64,000 nt of DNA from Duganella phyllosphaerae (GTDB lineage Bacteria > Pseudomonadota > Gammaproteobacteria > Burkholderiales > Burkholderiaceae_D): NCBI RefSeq assembly GCF_001758785.1, contig NZ_LROM01000060.1, positions 1 to 64,000 of the forward strand, read 5' to 3'. Both the position numbers and the translations under genes were made by a program. Every line of letters begins with the position of its first letter. The first letter of the stretch is position 1. Under the pieces are notes generated by a model. It searched no databases, was not told the origin of the DNA, and was given only the letters and a program-made list of their open reading frames with translations. Shown here piece after piece: positions 42,100-51,921 of this stretch.

Positions 42100-42116
42100 T
42101 GTAACGCAGTGTATCG
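42100..42116 (-). promoter_or_regulatory. Shared TGTAAC-N4-TGTATC box, copy 1
   Basis: TGTAACGCAGTGTATCG here matches the box at 60670-60686 in 16 of 17 bases. The two TGTA steps are 10 bases apart, the spacing seen for OmpR/PhoB-type response regulators. It lies 114 bases upstream of the minus-strand methyltransferase gene and 107 bases from tldD1 on the plus strand, so either could be the target. Confidence 0.45.
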
Positions 42117-42222
42117 CTGTGGTAGATGGCATACATATTGCTATCGCTATCGTTGATCAGGCGCTAATATTGCCCTGCTGTTGCCCAGGGCGGCTGGCCC
42201 GAAAAAAATATCTGGAGAGACG

Positions 42223-43860
42223 ATGGAACGACGTGCATTCCTCAATGTAGGTAGTCTGGCGCTGGGCACGATGTTATTGCCCGCCTTTGGCCGTGCGATT
42301 GCGGCCGACGAACTGCTTAAACCGGTCGCCCTGCAGTTCAAGAAAATGCTAGCCGATACCGCGATGACGGCCGCCACCCAGGCCGGCGCCAGCTACTGCG
42401 ACGTGCGCGTGGGCCGCTACCTGAACCAGTTCATCACCACCCGCGACCTCAATGTCGAAAACGTCGTCAATACCGAGTCGGCCGGCGTGGGTGTACGTGT
42501 GATTGCCGGCGGCGCCTACGGCTTTGCCGCCACCAACGACATGACGCCCGACGGCGTGGCCGGCGCCGCCCGCCAGGCCGTGGCGATTGCGCGCGCCAAC
42601 GCCAAGCTGCAAACCGAACCGGTGGTACTGGCGCCGGTGAAAAGCCTGGGCGAAGTGGCGTGGGCCACGCCCATCGTCAAGGACTGGCGCACGGTGCCGA
42701 TCAAGGAAAAGGCCGAGCTGCTGATCACCGCCAACAAGGCCGGCATGGACGGCGGCGCGAACTTCATGCAGTCGATGCTGTTCCAGGTGAACCAGCAAAA
42801 ATACTTCGCGTCCACCGACGGCTCGTACATCGACCAGGACGTGCACCGCCTGTGGATGCCGATGTATGCCACCGCCGTCGACCAGAAAAGCAACAAGTTC
42901 CGTACCCGCCAGGGCCTGTCGTCGCCGGTGGGCATGGGCTACGAATACCTGGACGCGCGCCCCGAGCACAAGGTCAAGGCAGCCGGCGGCGTGGCCACCC
43001 TGTACACCAAGTCGTACGACTTGATCGAGGATGCGCGCGCGGCCGGCAAACAGGCCAGACAGAAGCTCACCGCCAAGTCGGTGGAGCCGGGCAAGTACGA
43101 CCTGGTGCTCTCGCCCGAGCACCTGTGGCTGACCATCCACGAATCGGTGGGGCACCCGACCGAGCTCGATCGCGTGCTCGGCTACGAAGCCAATTACGCC
43201 GGCACCAGCTTCGCCACGCTCGATAAATGGGAAACCAGGAAATTCAAGTATGGCTCGCCGATCGTCAACATCGTCGCCGACAAGACCACGCCAGGCTCGC
43301 TGGCCAACGTGGGCTACGACGACGAGGGCGTGCCGTGCAAGCGCTGGGACATCATCAAGGACGGCATCCTGGTCAACTACCAGGCCACGCGCGACCAGGC
43401 CGCCATCATCGGCGAGAAGGAGTCACACGGCTGCTCGTACGCCGACAACTGGAGCAGCGTGCAGTTCCAGCGCATGCCCAATGTGTCGCTGCAGGCCGGT
43501 AAAAAGCAGCTCACGCCGGACGAGATGGTCAAGGACGTCAAGAAGGGGATCTATATCGTCGGTGACGGTTCGTTCTCGATCGACCAGCAGCGCTACAACT
43601 TCCAGTTCGGCGGCCAGCTGTATTACGAAATCAAGAACGGCAAGATCGGCCAAATGCTCGAGGACGTGGCCTACCAGTCGAACACCCAGGAATTCTGGAA
43701 CGCCTGTACGGCCATGTGCGACGAGCGCGATTGGCGCATGGGCGGCTCCTTCTTCGACGGCAAGGGCCAGCCTTCGCAGGTGTCGGTGGTGTCGCATGGG
43801 TCGAGTACCACCCGCTTCAACGGGATCAATGTAATCAACACTGCCCGCAAAATCGCCTAG
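42223..43860 (+). CDS. Tat-exported TldD family protease subunit, copy 1
   Basis: The 545-residue protein is a TldD homologue with metal site HESVGH (H306, E307, H311; the family HExxxH), followed by the conserved PTELDRVLGYEANYAGTS. It starts with a twin-arginine signal: MERRAFLNVGSLALG, hydrophobic stretch and AIA cleavage site. Cytosolic E. coli TldD lacks this. TldD acts as a heterodimer with TldE/PmbA to degrade or trim unfolded peptides, as in microcin B17 maturation. The start has TGGAGAG upstream. Its partner follows after a 117-base spacer filled by a hairpin element. Confidence 0.9.
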   Translation: MERRAFLNVGSLALGTMLLPAFGRAIAADELLKPVALQFKKMLADTAMTAATQAGASYCDVRVGRYLNQFITTRDLNVENVVNTESAGVGVRVIAGGAYGFAATNDMTPDGVAGAARQAVAIARANAKLQTEPVVLAPVKSLGEVAWATPIVKDWRTVPIKEKAELLITANKAGMDGGANFMQSMLFQVNQQKYFASTDGSYIDQDVHRLWMPMYATAVDQKSNKFRTRQGLSSPVGMGYEYLDARPEHKVKAAGGVATLYTKSYDLIEDARAAGKQARQKLTAKSVEPGKYDLVLSPEHLWLTIHESVGHPTELDRVLGYEANYAGTSFATLDKWETRKFKYGSPIVNIVADKTTPGSLANVGYDDEGVPCKRWDIIKDGILVNYQATRDQAAIIGEKESHGCSYADNWSSVQFQRMPNVSLQAGKKQLTPDEMVKDVKKGIYIVGDGSFSIDQQRYNFQFGGQLYYEIKNGKIGQMLEDVAYQSNTQEFWNACTAMCDERDWRMGGSFFDGKGQPSQVSVVSHGSSTTRFNGINVINTARKIA

Positions 43861-43959
43861 AGGTCGTTTCAAAAAGACCGCAGCGTCGTTGCAGCGCCTT
43901 GCCGTGCAGGCGCACTGTCTTCGGCGCTGCGCCTAGCTGCGCTCATTTTGAAACAACCT
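43861..43959 (+). repeat. Structured hairpin element in the tldD1-tldE1 spacer
   Basis: AGGTCGTTTCAAAA (43861-43874) pairs with TTTTGAAACAACCT (43946-43959) with a single mismatch. Inside, CGCAGC pairs with GCTGCG and GCAGCGCC with GGCGCTGC, giving a long interrupted stem of about 99 nt. It begins directly at the tldD1 stop and ends just before the TTGGAG of tldE1. The sequence is unrelated to the 91-bp core repeat but has the same architecture. It has the look of a dispersed palindromic element. Confidence 0.7.
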
Positions 43960-43977
43960 CATTTGGAGAAAGATAAT

Positions 43978-45315
43978 ATGAAAAACCTCAACCAGGACGA
44001 CGCCAAGCGCATTTGCGACAAGGTACTGTCGTTGACCAGCGCCGACCAGTGCGAAGTGAACCTGACCGGCAGCCGTAACGGCAATATCCGCTATGCCCGC
44101 AACGCCGTCTCCACCGCGGGGCTGATCGAAAATACCGAGCTGGCGATTGCGGTCGCCTTCGGCAAAAAGCAGGGTGTCGCCACCCTCAACGAGCTTGACG
44201 ACAAGTCGATCGAGCGCGCGGTGCGCCGTGCCGAAGAGCTGGCGCGCCTGGCGCCGGACAACCCGGAGTTCATGCCCACGCCAGCGAAGCAGCAATACAA
44301 GGCCAGTGAAACGTTCTTCCAGAAGACCGCCGACATCGACCCGGAATTCCGCGCCCAGGTGGCTGCCTACAGCATCGAGAACAGCCGCAAGAACAAGCTG
44401 GTGGCCGCCGGCTTCTTTACCGACAGCGACCGGTTCACGGCGGTGGCCAATTCCAACGGCATCTTCGGCTTCCAGCGCGACACTGGCCTGGACTTCACCA
44501 TCACGGTGCGCACCGAAGACGGGCGTGGTTCCGGCTGGGCCAAGCGCAGCGTGGGCGACGCCAGCAAGTTCGACGCGCGCGAAGCGTCCGACGTCGCCAT
44601 CGAAAAAGCCCTGCGCTCGGTGGAAGCGAAGGCGCTGGAGCCGGGCCGCTACACGGTGGTGCTGGAGCCGGCCGCCACGTCCGACATCCTGGCCTACATG
44701 TTCAACGACTTCGGCGCGCGCGAGGCCGACGAGGGCCGCAGCTTCCTGTCTAAAAAAGGCGGCGGCAACCGCAAGGGCGAAAAGCTGTTCGACGAACAGG
44801 TCAACGTATGGTCCGATCCATGGGACGCCAACGTGGCGGTGCTGCCGTGGGATGGCGGCTCGATGCTGGCGCGCGAACGCCAGGATCTGATCAAGAACGG
44901 CCGCATCCAGGACCTCAACTACTCGATGTACTGGGCCAAGAAGCAGGGCCAGCGCGCGGTGGGTACGCCCGGCAACATCATCATGGGCGGCACCGGCAAG
45001 TCCACCGAGGAGCTGATCGCCAACACCAAAAAGGGTGTGCTGGTCACGCGTACCTGGTATATCCGCATGGTCGATCCGCAGTCGGTGCTGCTGACCGGCC
45101 TGACGCGCGACGGCACGTTCTACATCGAGAACGGCAAGATCAAGCACCCGATCAAGAACTTCCGTTTCAACGAAAGCCCGGTGTCGATGTTGAACAACAT
45201 CGATGAACTGGGCCGGCCGGAGATTCTGTCGGGCGACGAGTCGCCGTACCAGTTGCTGGTGCCGGCCATGCGCGTGCGCGATTTCAATTTCACGTCGCTG
45301 TCGGACGCGGTGTAA
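43978..45315 (+). CDS. TldE/PmbA family protease subunit, copy 1
   Basis: The 445-residue protein is the non-metal partner of TldD. It has typical stretches such as GNIRYARNAVSTAG, GRSFLSKKGGGNRKGEKLFDE and the C-terminal TRTWYIRMVDPQSVLLTGLT. It has no signal peptide, unlike the TldD encoded before it. The ATG follows TTGGAG; ten codons upstream remain open but lie in the hairpin element. It forms pair 1 with tldD1. Confidence 0.88.
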   Translation: MKNLNQDDAKRICDKVLSLTSADQCEVNLTGSRNGNIRYARNAVSTAGLIENTELAIAVAFGKKQGVATLNELDDKSIERAVRRAEELARLAPDNPEFMPTPAKQQYKASETFFQKTADIDPEFRAQVAAYSIENSRKNKLVAAGFFTDSDRFTAVANSNGIFGFQRDTGLDFTITVRTEDGRGSGWAKRSVGDASKFDAREASDVAIEKALRSVEAKALEPGRYTVVLEPAATSDILAYMFNDFGAREADEGRSFLSKKGGGNRKGEKLFDEQVNVWSDPWDANVAVLPWDGGSMLARERQDLIKNGRIQDLNYSMYWAKKQGQRAVGTPGNIIMGGTGKSTEELIANTKKGVLVTRTWYIRMVDPQSVLLTGLTRDGTFYIENGKIKHPIKNFRFNESPVSMLNNIDELGRPEILSGDESPYQLLVPAMRVRDFNFTSLSDAV

Positions 45316-45333
45316 CTATAAACTGGAGTATCA

Positions 45334-46971
45334 GTGGAACGACGTTCATTCTTAAAGGTCAGCGCTGCCGCCGGCGGCAGCTTGCTGATCCCGGTTTTCG
45401 GTAACGCGATTGCGGCCGACGAGTTGCTTAACCCGATGGCCGTGCAGTTCAAGAAGTCGCTGGCCGACGCCGCACTCAATGCAGCCACCAAGGCCGGCGC
45501 CAGCTATTGCGACGTGCGCATCGGCCGCTACCTGAACCAGTTCATCACCACGCGCAACCTCAACGTGGAAGACATCGTCAACACCGAGTCCTCCGGCGTG
45601 GGCGTGCGCGTGATTGCCGGCGGCGCCTACGGCTTTTGCTCGACCAACGTGATGACGCTCGATTCGGTGGCCGAGGCCGCGCGCCAGGCCGTGGCGATCG
45701 CGCGCGCGAACTCGAAGCTGCAGCTGGAACCGGTGGTGCTGGCGCCCGTCAAAGGCGTGGGCGACGTGGCATGGGCCACGCCGTTCAAGAAGGACTGGCG
45801 CGCGGTGCCGATCAAGGAAAAGGCCGAGTTGCTGATCGCCGCCAACAAGGCCGGGCTCGACGCCGGCGCCAACTTCATGCAGGCCAACCTGTTCCAGGTC
45901 AACCAGCAAAAATACTTCGCGTCCACCGACGGCTCGTACATCGACCAGGACATGCACCGCCTATGGTCGCCATTTACTGCCACCGCCGTGGACAAGGCCA
46001 GTAACCGCTTCCGTACCCGCGACGGCCTGTCGTCGCCGGCAGCGATGGGTTATGAATTCTTTGACGCGCTTCCTGAGCACAAGCTCAAGGCCGCCGGCGG
46101 CGTGACCACCTTGTACAACGGCGCGTACGACCTGATCGAAGATGCGCGCGCGGCCGGCCGCCAGGCGCGCGAAAAGCTCACCGCCAAGTCGGTGGAACCG
46201 GGCAAGTACGACCTGGTGCTCTCGCCCGAACACCTGTTCCTGACCATCCACGAATCGGTCGGCCACGCGACGGAACTGGACCGCGTGCTCGGCTACGAAG
46301 CCAATTACGCCGGCACCAGCTTTGCCACGCTCGATAAATGGCAGAGTAAGAAATTCAAGTACGGCGCCGACATCGTCAACTTCATTGCCGACCGCACCAC
46401 GGCGGGGTCGCTGGGCTGCGTCGGTTACGACGACGAGGGCGTGCCGGCCAAGCGCTGGGACATCATCAAGGACGGCATCCTGGTCAACTACCAGGCCACG
46501 CGCGACCAGGCCCACGTGATCGGCGAGAAGGAATCACAAGGCTGCTCGTATGCGGACAGCTGGAGCAGCGTGCAGTTCCAGCGCATGCCCAACGTATCGC
46601 TGGCGGCGGGCAAGAAGCAGCTGACGCCCGACGAGATGATCAAGGACGTCAAGAAAGGCATCTATATTCTCGGCCGTGGTTCGTTCTCGATCGACCAGCA
46701 GCGCTACAACTTCCAGTTCGGCGGCCAGCTGTATTTCGAAATCAAGAACGGCAAGATCGGCAGCCAGCTCGAAGACGTGGCATACCAGTCGAACACCCAG
46801 GAATTCTGGAATGCCTGCACCGCGCTGTGCGATGCGCGCGACTGGCGCATGGGCGGCTCCTTCTTCGATGGCAAGGGCCAGCCGAGCCAGGTGAGCGCGG
46901 TGTCGCATGGTTCGCCCACTACGCGCTTCAACGGCATCAATGTGATCAACACCGCACGCAAGATAGGATAA
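45334..46971 (+). CDS. Tat-exported TldD family protease subunit, copy 2
   Basis: This paralogue of the upstream tldD has the same length (545) and the same metal site at H306, E307 and H311 (HESVGHATELDRVLGYEANY). The twin-arginine signal is MERRSFLKVSAAAGG. It uses a GTG start with CTGGAG upstream. Long blocks are identical to copy 1, so this is a tandem duplication of the pair. A small difference is GRGSF in place of GDGSF near the C-terminal third. Confidence 0.9.
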   Translation: MERRSFLKVSAAAGGSLLIPVFGNAIAADELLNPMAVQFKKSLADAALNAATKAGASYCDVRIGRYLNQFITTRNLNVEDIVNTESSGVGVRVIAGGAYGFCSTNVMTLDSVAEAARQAVAIARANSKLQLEPVVLAPVKGVGDVAWATPFKKDWRAVPIKEKAELLIAANKAGLDAGANFMQANLFQVNQQKYFASTDGSYIDQDMHRLWSPFTATAVDKASNRFRTRDGLSSPAAMGYEFFDALPEHKLKAAGGVTTLYNGAYDLIEDARAAGRQAREKLTAKSVEPGKYDLVLSPEHLFLTIHESVGHATELDRVLGYEANYAGTSFATLDKWQSKKFKYGADIVNFIADRTTAGSLGCVGYDDEGVPAKRWDIIKDGILVNYQATRDQAHVIGEKESQGCSYADSWSSVQFQRMPNVSLAAGKKQLTPDEMIKDVKKGIYILGRGSFSIDQQRYNFQFGGQLYFEIKNGKIGSQLEDVAYQSNTQEFWNACTALCDARDWRMGGSFFDGKGQPSQVSAVSHGSPTTRFNGINVINTARKIG

Positions 46972-46973
46972 CC

Positions 46974-48311
46974 ATGAAGATGCTCACGCAAGACGAAGCA
47001 AAACGGATTTGCGACAATGTGATGGGGCTGTCGAAAGCCGACGAATGCCGGGTGCAGATTTCGGGCAGCCAGCGCGGCAACGTGCGCTATGCGCGCAACA
47101 GCGTCTCCACCGCCGGCCTGGTGCAGAACACCCAGCTCACCGTGAGCGTGGCCTTCGGCAAACGCCAGGGCACGGCGTCGGTGAACGAGTTCGATGACAA
47201 GTCGCTGGAAAAAGCCGTACGCCGCGCCGAGGAAGTAGCGCGCCTGGCGCCGGAGAACCCGGAGTTTCTGCCGGCCGTGAAAGGCCAGTTGTATAAACCG
47301 TCGTCCACGTTCAGCGCGGCCACCGCCGCCATCGATCCCGAGTACCGCGCCAGCGTGGCTGGCGCCAGCATCGAGATGGCCCGCAAGAAGGGCCTGGTTG
47401 CCGCCGGCTTCTTCAGCGACACCACCGGTTTCGAAACGGTGGCCAACTCCAACGGCGTGTTCGGCTACCAGACCCTGACCAACCTTGGTTTCACGGTCAC
47501 CACCCGCACCGAGGACGGCCTCGGTTCGGGCTGGGTCACGCGGTCGGCCAACGACGCCGCCAGACTCGACGCCCGCGAGGCATCCGAGATCGCCATCGAA
47601 AAGGCGCTCACTTCGGTCAATGCGAAAGCCATCGAACCGGGGCGCTACACGGTGATCCTGGAGCCGGCCGCCACGTCGGAAATCATCGGCCGCATGTTCG
47701 GCGCGTTCGACGCGCGCCAGGCCGACGAGGGCCGCAGCTTCCTGTCGAAAAAAGGTGGCGGCAATCGGCTCGGTGAAAAGCTGTTCGACGAGCAGGTCAA
47801 CCTGTGGGCCGATCCGTGGAATCCGGACGTGCCGGTGCTGGGCTGGGACAATGCCTCGATGCTGGCGCGCGAGCGCACCGACGTGATCAAGGGCGGCAAG
47901 ATCGCCTCGCTCGACTACACGCCTTACTGGGCCGAGAAGCAGGGCAAGCGCGCTACCGGCCGCCATGGCAACATGATCATGTCGGGCGGCGGCAAGTCCA
48001 CCGAGGAGCTGATCGCCTCGACCAAGAAGGGCGTGCTGGTGACGCGCACCTGGTATATCCGCATGGTCGATCCGCAGTCGCTGCTGCTCACCGGCCTGAC
48101 GCGCGACGGCACCTTCTACATCGAGAACGGCAAGATCAAGCACCCGATCAAGAACTTCCGCTTCAACGAAAGCCCGGTCTCTATGCTCAACAATATCGAG
48201 GAACTGGGCAAGCCGGTCGTGATCGGCGGCGACGAAGTGCGCTACCAGATGATGATCCCGCCGATGAAGGTGCGCGACTTTAACTTCACGTCGCTGTCGG
48301 ACGCGGTGTAG
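46974..48311 (+). CDS. TldE/PmbA family protease subunit, copy 2
   Basis: The 445-residue paralogue of tldE copy 1 begins two bases after the tldD2 stop. The N-terminus MKMLTQDEAKRICDNVMGL has no signal peptide. Conserved blocks are GNVRYARNSVSTAG, RSFLSKKGGGNRLGEKLFDE and TRTWYIRMVDPQSLLLTGLT. It looks more diverged from its paralogue than the TldD copies are from each other, mainly in the first 200 residues. The 34-base gap to the next gene keeps it within the same operon. Confidence 0.88.
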   Translation: MKMLTQDEAKRICDNVMGLSKADECRVQISGSQRGNVRYARNSVSTAGLVQNTQLTVSVAFGKRQGTASVNEFDDKSLEKAVRRAEEVARLAPENPEFLPAVKGQLYKPSSTFSAATAAIDPEYRASVAGASIEMARKKGLVAAGFFSDTTGFETVANSNGVFGYQTLTNLGFTVTTRTEDGLGSGWVTRSANDAARLDAREASEIAIEKALTSVNAKAIEPGRYTVILEPAATSEIIGRMFGAFDARQADEGRSFLSKKGGGNRLGEKLFDEQVNLWADPWNPDVPVLGWDNASMLARERTDVIKGGKIASLDYTPYWAEKQGKRATGRHGNMIMSGGGKSTEELIASTKKGVLVTRTWYIRMVDPQSLLLTGLTRDGTFYIENGKIKHPIKNFRFNESPVSMLNNIEELGKPVVIGGDEVRYQMMIPPMKVRDFNFTSLSDAV

Positions 48312-48344
48312 GCATCCCGAAATATAACGAGAGGGCGGACAGCT

Positions 48345-48962
48345 GTGGCCTGGGATTTTTACTTCACCCGCCTGACCTACGAGTCGGGCGACTGGGACGT
48401 CGATGTGCGCATGCCCAGCAACGTGCTCAATTCGCTGGTCGAGTACACGACCTTGCGCGTCGATCCGGTGGAGCGCATCGTGGCCCTGTCCGACCCCAAG
48501 ATGCTCGAGGCGCCGTTCTGTTACTTCGCCGGCCACAAGCTGGTGCAGTTCACGCCGGCGGAGCGCAAGAACCTCGAGCGGTACGTCAAGGGCGGCGGCT
48601 TCGTGTTTGTCGATGACTGCAACCACGACATCGACGGCCTGTTCGCCAAGTCGTTCGAGTCCGAGATCGCCAGCATCTTCGGCAAGCGCGCCTTGCAGAA
48701 GATCGCCAACAACCACGCGATCTATTCGAGCTTCTTCAAGTTCGAGGGACCGCCGACCACCGGTGTGGAACTCAATGGCTGGGGCGACGACCTGGTCCAC
48801 GACTACCTGAAGGCGGTGGAAGTGGGCGGGCGGGTGCGCATCCTGTACAGCAACAAGGACTACGGCTGCGAATGGGACTATGACTTTCGCAACAAGCGCT
48901 TTCTGGCGGTCGACAACACCCGCTTTGCGGTCAATATCATTCAATACGCGTTGGGAGCTTAA
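48345..48962 (+). CDS. DUF4159 domain protein
   Basis: The 205-residue protein starts with GTG (AWDFYFTRLTYESGDWDVD). It has the DUF4159 features: a glutamine-amidotransferase-like fold with FTPAERKNLERYVKGGGF, VFVDDCNHD and a final RFAVNIIQYALGA. DUF4159 proteins regularly accompany MoxR-DUF58-Bat clusters. Their function is unknown. It has no signal peptide or membrane helix. Its TAA directly abuts the moxR start codon. Confidence 0.8.
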   Translation: MAWDFYFTRLTYESGDWDVDVRMPSNVLNSLVEYTTLRVDPVERIVALSDPKMLEAPFCYFAGHKLVQFTPAERKNLERYVKGGGFVFVDDCNHDIDGLFAKSFESEIASIFGKRALQKIANNHAIYSSFFKFEGPPTTGVELNGWGDDLVHDYLKAVEVGGRVRILYSNKDYGCEWDYDFRNKRFLAVDNTRFAVNIIQYALGA

Positions 48963-49969
<1,007 letters not shown>

Positions 49970-49970
<1 letters not shown>

Positions 49971-50875
49971 TGGCCGCTACAACCAACGCCATGATGGCCG
50001 CCACGCGCGACCTGGAGCTGGTGATCCGCCACGTGCTGGCTGGTCTCGGCCACGGTATCCACGCGGGCCGCGAACGTGGCGCCGGTGTCGAGTTCTCCGA
50101 GTACCGCGCCTACGCCCCCGGCGATGAATGGCGCCGCGTGGACTGGAAGTTGCTGGCGCGCGCTGACCGTTATTTCGTGCGCGAGGCGGAACGCGACAGC
50201 CACGTCGCCACCTGGCTGTGGCTCGACGCCACGGCGTCGATGGCGGAACCGAGCCGCGAGCTCGAAGGCGTCAATAAACTGTGGTTCGCGCGCACCGCGC
50301 TGGCCTGCATGGCCGCCATTGCCCAGCGCCAGGGCGACGCCTTTGGCCTGGCCATTTGCAGCGGCGGCAAGGTAGCGTTTACGCCGGCCGATCGCGGCCC
50401 GCGCCACTTGCAGCGGGTGCTGGCGCGGCTGGCGGCGGCGCGGCCCGACGGTTTGCCGCCAACGGCGCAGGTACTCAAAGCGAGTTTGCACTTTGCGCGT
50501 GCGCCCGGCCTGGTGCTGGCCGCCACCGATGGCCTGGACTGGCACGGCCAGTCTGGGCCGTCGACATTGTCCGAAGCGCTGCTGCGCCTGCGCAAGCTGC
50601 ACCACGACGTGCGCCTGCTCACGGTGCGCACGCGCGCCGAGGTCGATGCCGATTTTGCTTCAGGCGCGGCGTACCGCGATCCCGAGCAGGACGCCGGCCT
50701 GCACCGGTATACAAAATCCGACCGCGCCGCGTACCTGGAGCGCAGCGGCGCGCACTTCGCTGCGATTGCCACCAGCTGCCGCCAGAACGACATGGTCCAC
50801 CACGAGGCGTGCATTGAGCAGCCGCTGGCCGACGTGCTGCGGCGCTGGCTGCAGAAAGCGGGAGCGCGCGGTTGA
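49970..50875 (+). CDS. DUF58 domain protein (MoxR partner)
   Basis: The 301-residue protein has the DUF58 signature near residues 38-75: EFSEYRAYAPGDEWRRVDWKLLARADRY. A VWA-like domain follows, with WLWLDATASM as a degenerate MIDAS (DxTxS instead of DxSxS). It has no membrane helix. DUF58 and MoxR genes are almost always adjacent. Its start overlaps the moxR stop and its stop overlaps the next start codon (TTGA). Confidence 0.9.
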
Positions 50876-51921
50876 TCACCAGTAGCTATCCCTGGTGGTG
50901 GCTGGCGCTGCCGGTGCTGTTGCTGCCGATCTGGTGGCACCGCCAGAAACGCCAGCGCCTCGACGCCACGCCGCTGGCCACCGCGCGCTTTTTACCGGCT
51001 GCCGCGCCCGAGCAGTTGCGCGTGTGGCAGTGGCGCGACCGCCTGCTGTTGCTGGTGCGCTGCCTGTTGCTGATATCGCTGATCGCCTGGCTGGCCGCCA
51101 CTGTGTTGCCGTGGCGCGGCGACACGGTGCTGGTCGATGCCGGCGCCGACCAGGCCTGGGCTACGCGCCAGATTGCCGATGCCGGCATGAGCGACGCGCG
51201 CCGTATCGACCTGCCGCCCGACGCGCTGGCCTGGCTGCGCAAGAACGAACGTGACTGGCGCGCCGACGCGCGGCTGCTGATCGTGGCGCGCGAAGGGCAG
51301 ATCGGCATGACCGCGCGGGCGCCGCAGTTCGGTCATGCGGTGGAATTACGGGTGCAGGCTGCGTCCGTCGCCCCCGCCGCGCCAGCGGTGCAGCACCAGG
51401 TCGTGCTGTCAGCAACGTCCGAACGCGAGCCCGCGTGGCGCTCGCTGTTTGCCGCATTTGGCCAGGCTGGCGATGGCGCGCAACGTTATGCGCTCGCCAC
51501 CGCGCCTGTCGCCGCAACCGAATTGATCGTCTGCGACACGCCGGGGCTGGCGCCGCCGCCAGGCTGGCGCGCGCCCCACTGGTGGCTGCGGGCCGGCAGT
51601 GACAAGGACTGGCCTGAACTGGCCAAGGCCACGACCATCACCATCAACGGCATTACCTTGCGCTATGCCGACAGCCCGCGCGGCCGGCTGTGGACCTCAA
51701 CCGCTTTCCCGCCGCGAGACGCGCAGACGGCGCGCGCGTTGTACCAGACATGGCGCCTGCTGGCTGCGGCACCGGCGCCGGCGTACCCGGCGCCGTCGCA
51801 CAAGTTTTCCACGGCAGCGGCAGCGGCAGTGGCCGATGCCAGTCCCGCGCACTGGATCGCCTGGCTCCTGCTGGCCCTGTTTTTACTGGAACGGAGTCTG
51901 ACCCATGCCCGCCGCGCCTGA
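50872..51921 (+). CDS. BatA-like membrane protein without an evident VWA domain
   Basis: The 349-residue protein begins with the BatA N-terminal pattern: a membrane helix (SSYPWWWLALPVLLLPIWW), a basic loop, DATPLATARFLPA and a second helix (residues about 59-80). The soluble middle (80-310) does not show a clear VWA MIDAS motif. A third helix ends the protein (HWIAWLLLALFLLERSL). The TTG start overlaps the DUF58 stop. It probably forms an envelope complex with the other Bat-type products. It overlaps the next gene by 17 bases. Confidence 0.7.
   Translation: MITSSYPWWWLALPVLLLPIWWHRQKRQRLDATPLATARFLPAAAPEQLRVWQWRDRLLLLVRCLLLISLIAWLAATVLPWRGDTVLVDAGADQAWATRQIADAGMSDARRIDLPPDALAWLRKNERDWRADARLLIVAREGQIGMTARAPQFGHAVELRVQAASVAPAAPAVQHQVVLSATSEREPAWRSLFAAFGQAGDGAQRYALATAPVAATELIVCDTPGLAPPPGWRAPHWWLRAGSDKDWPELAKATTITINGITLRYADSPRGRLWTSTAFPPRDAQTARALYQTWRLLAAAPAPAYPAPSHKFSTAAAAAVADASPAHWIAWLLLALFLLERSLTHARRA

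Noticed and set aside
43861-43959. Same family as the 91-bp core repeat
   Set aside because: Architecture is similar, but I could not align the sequences; they are treated as separate families.
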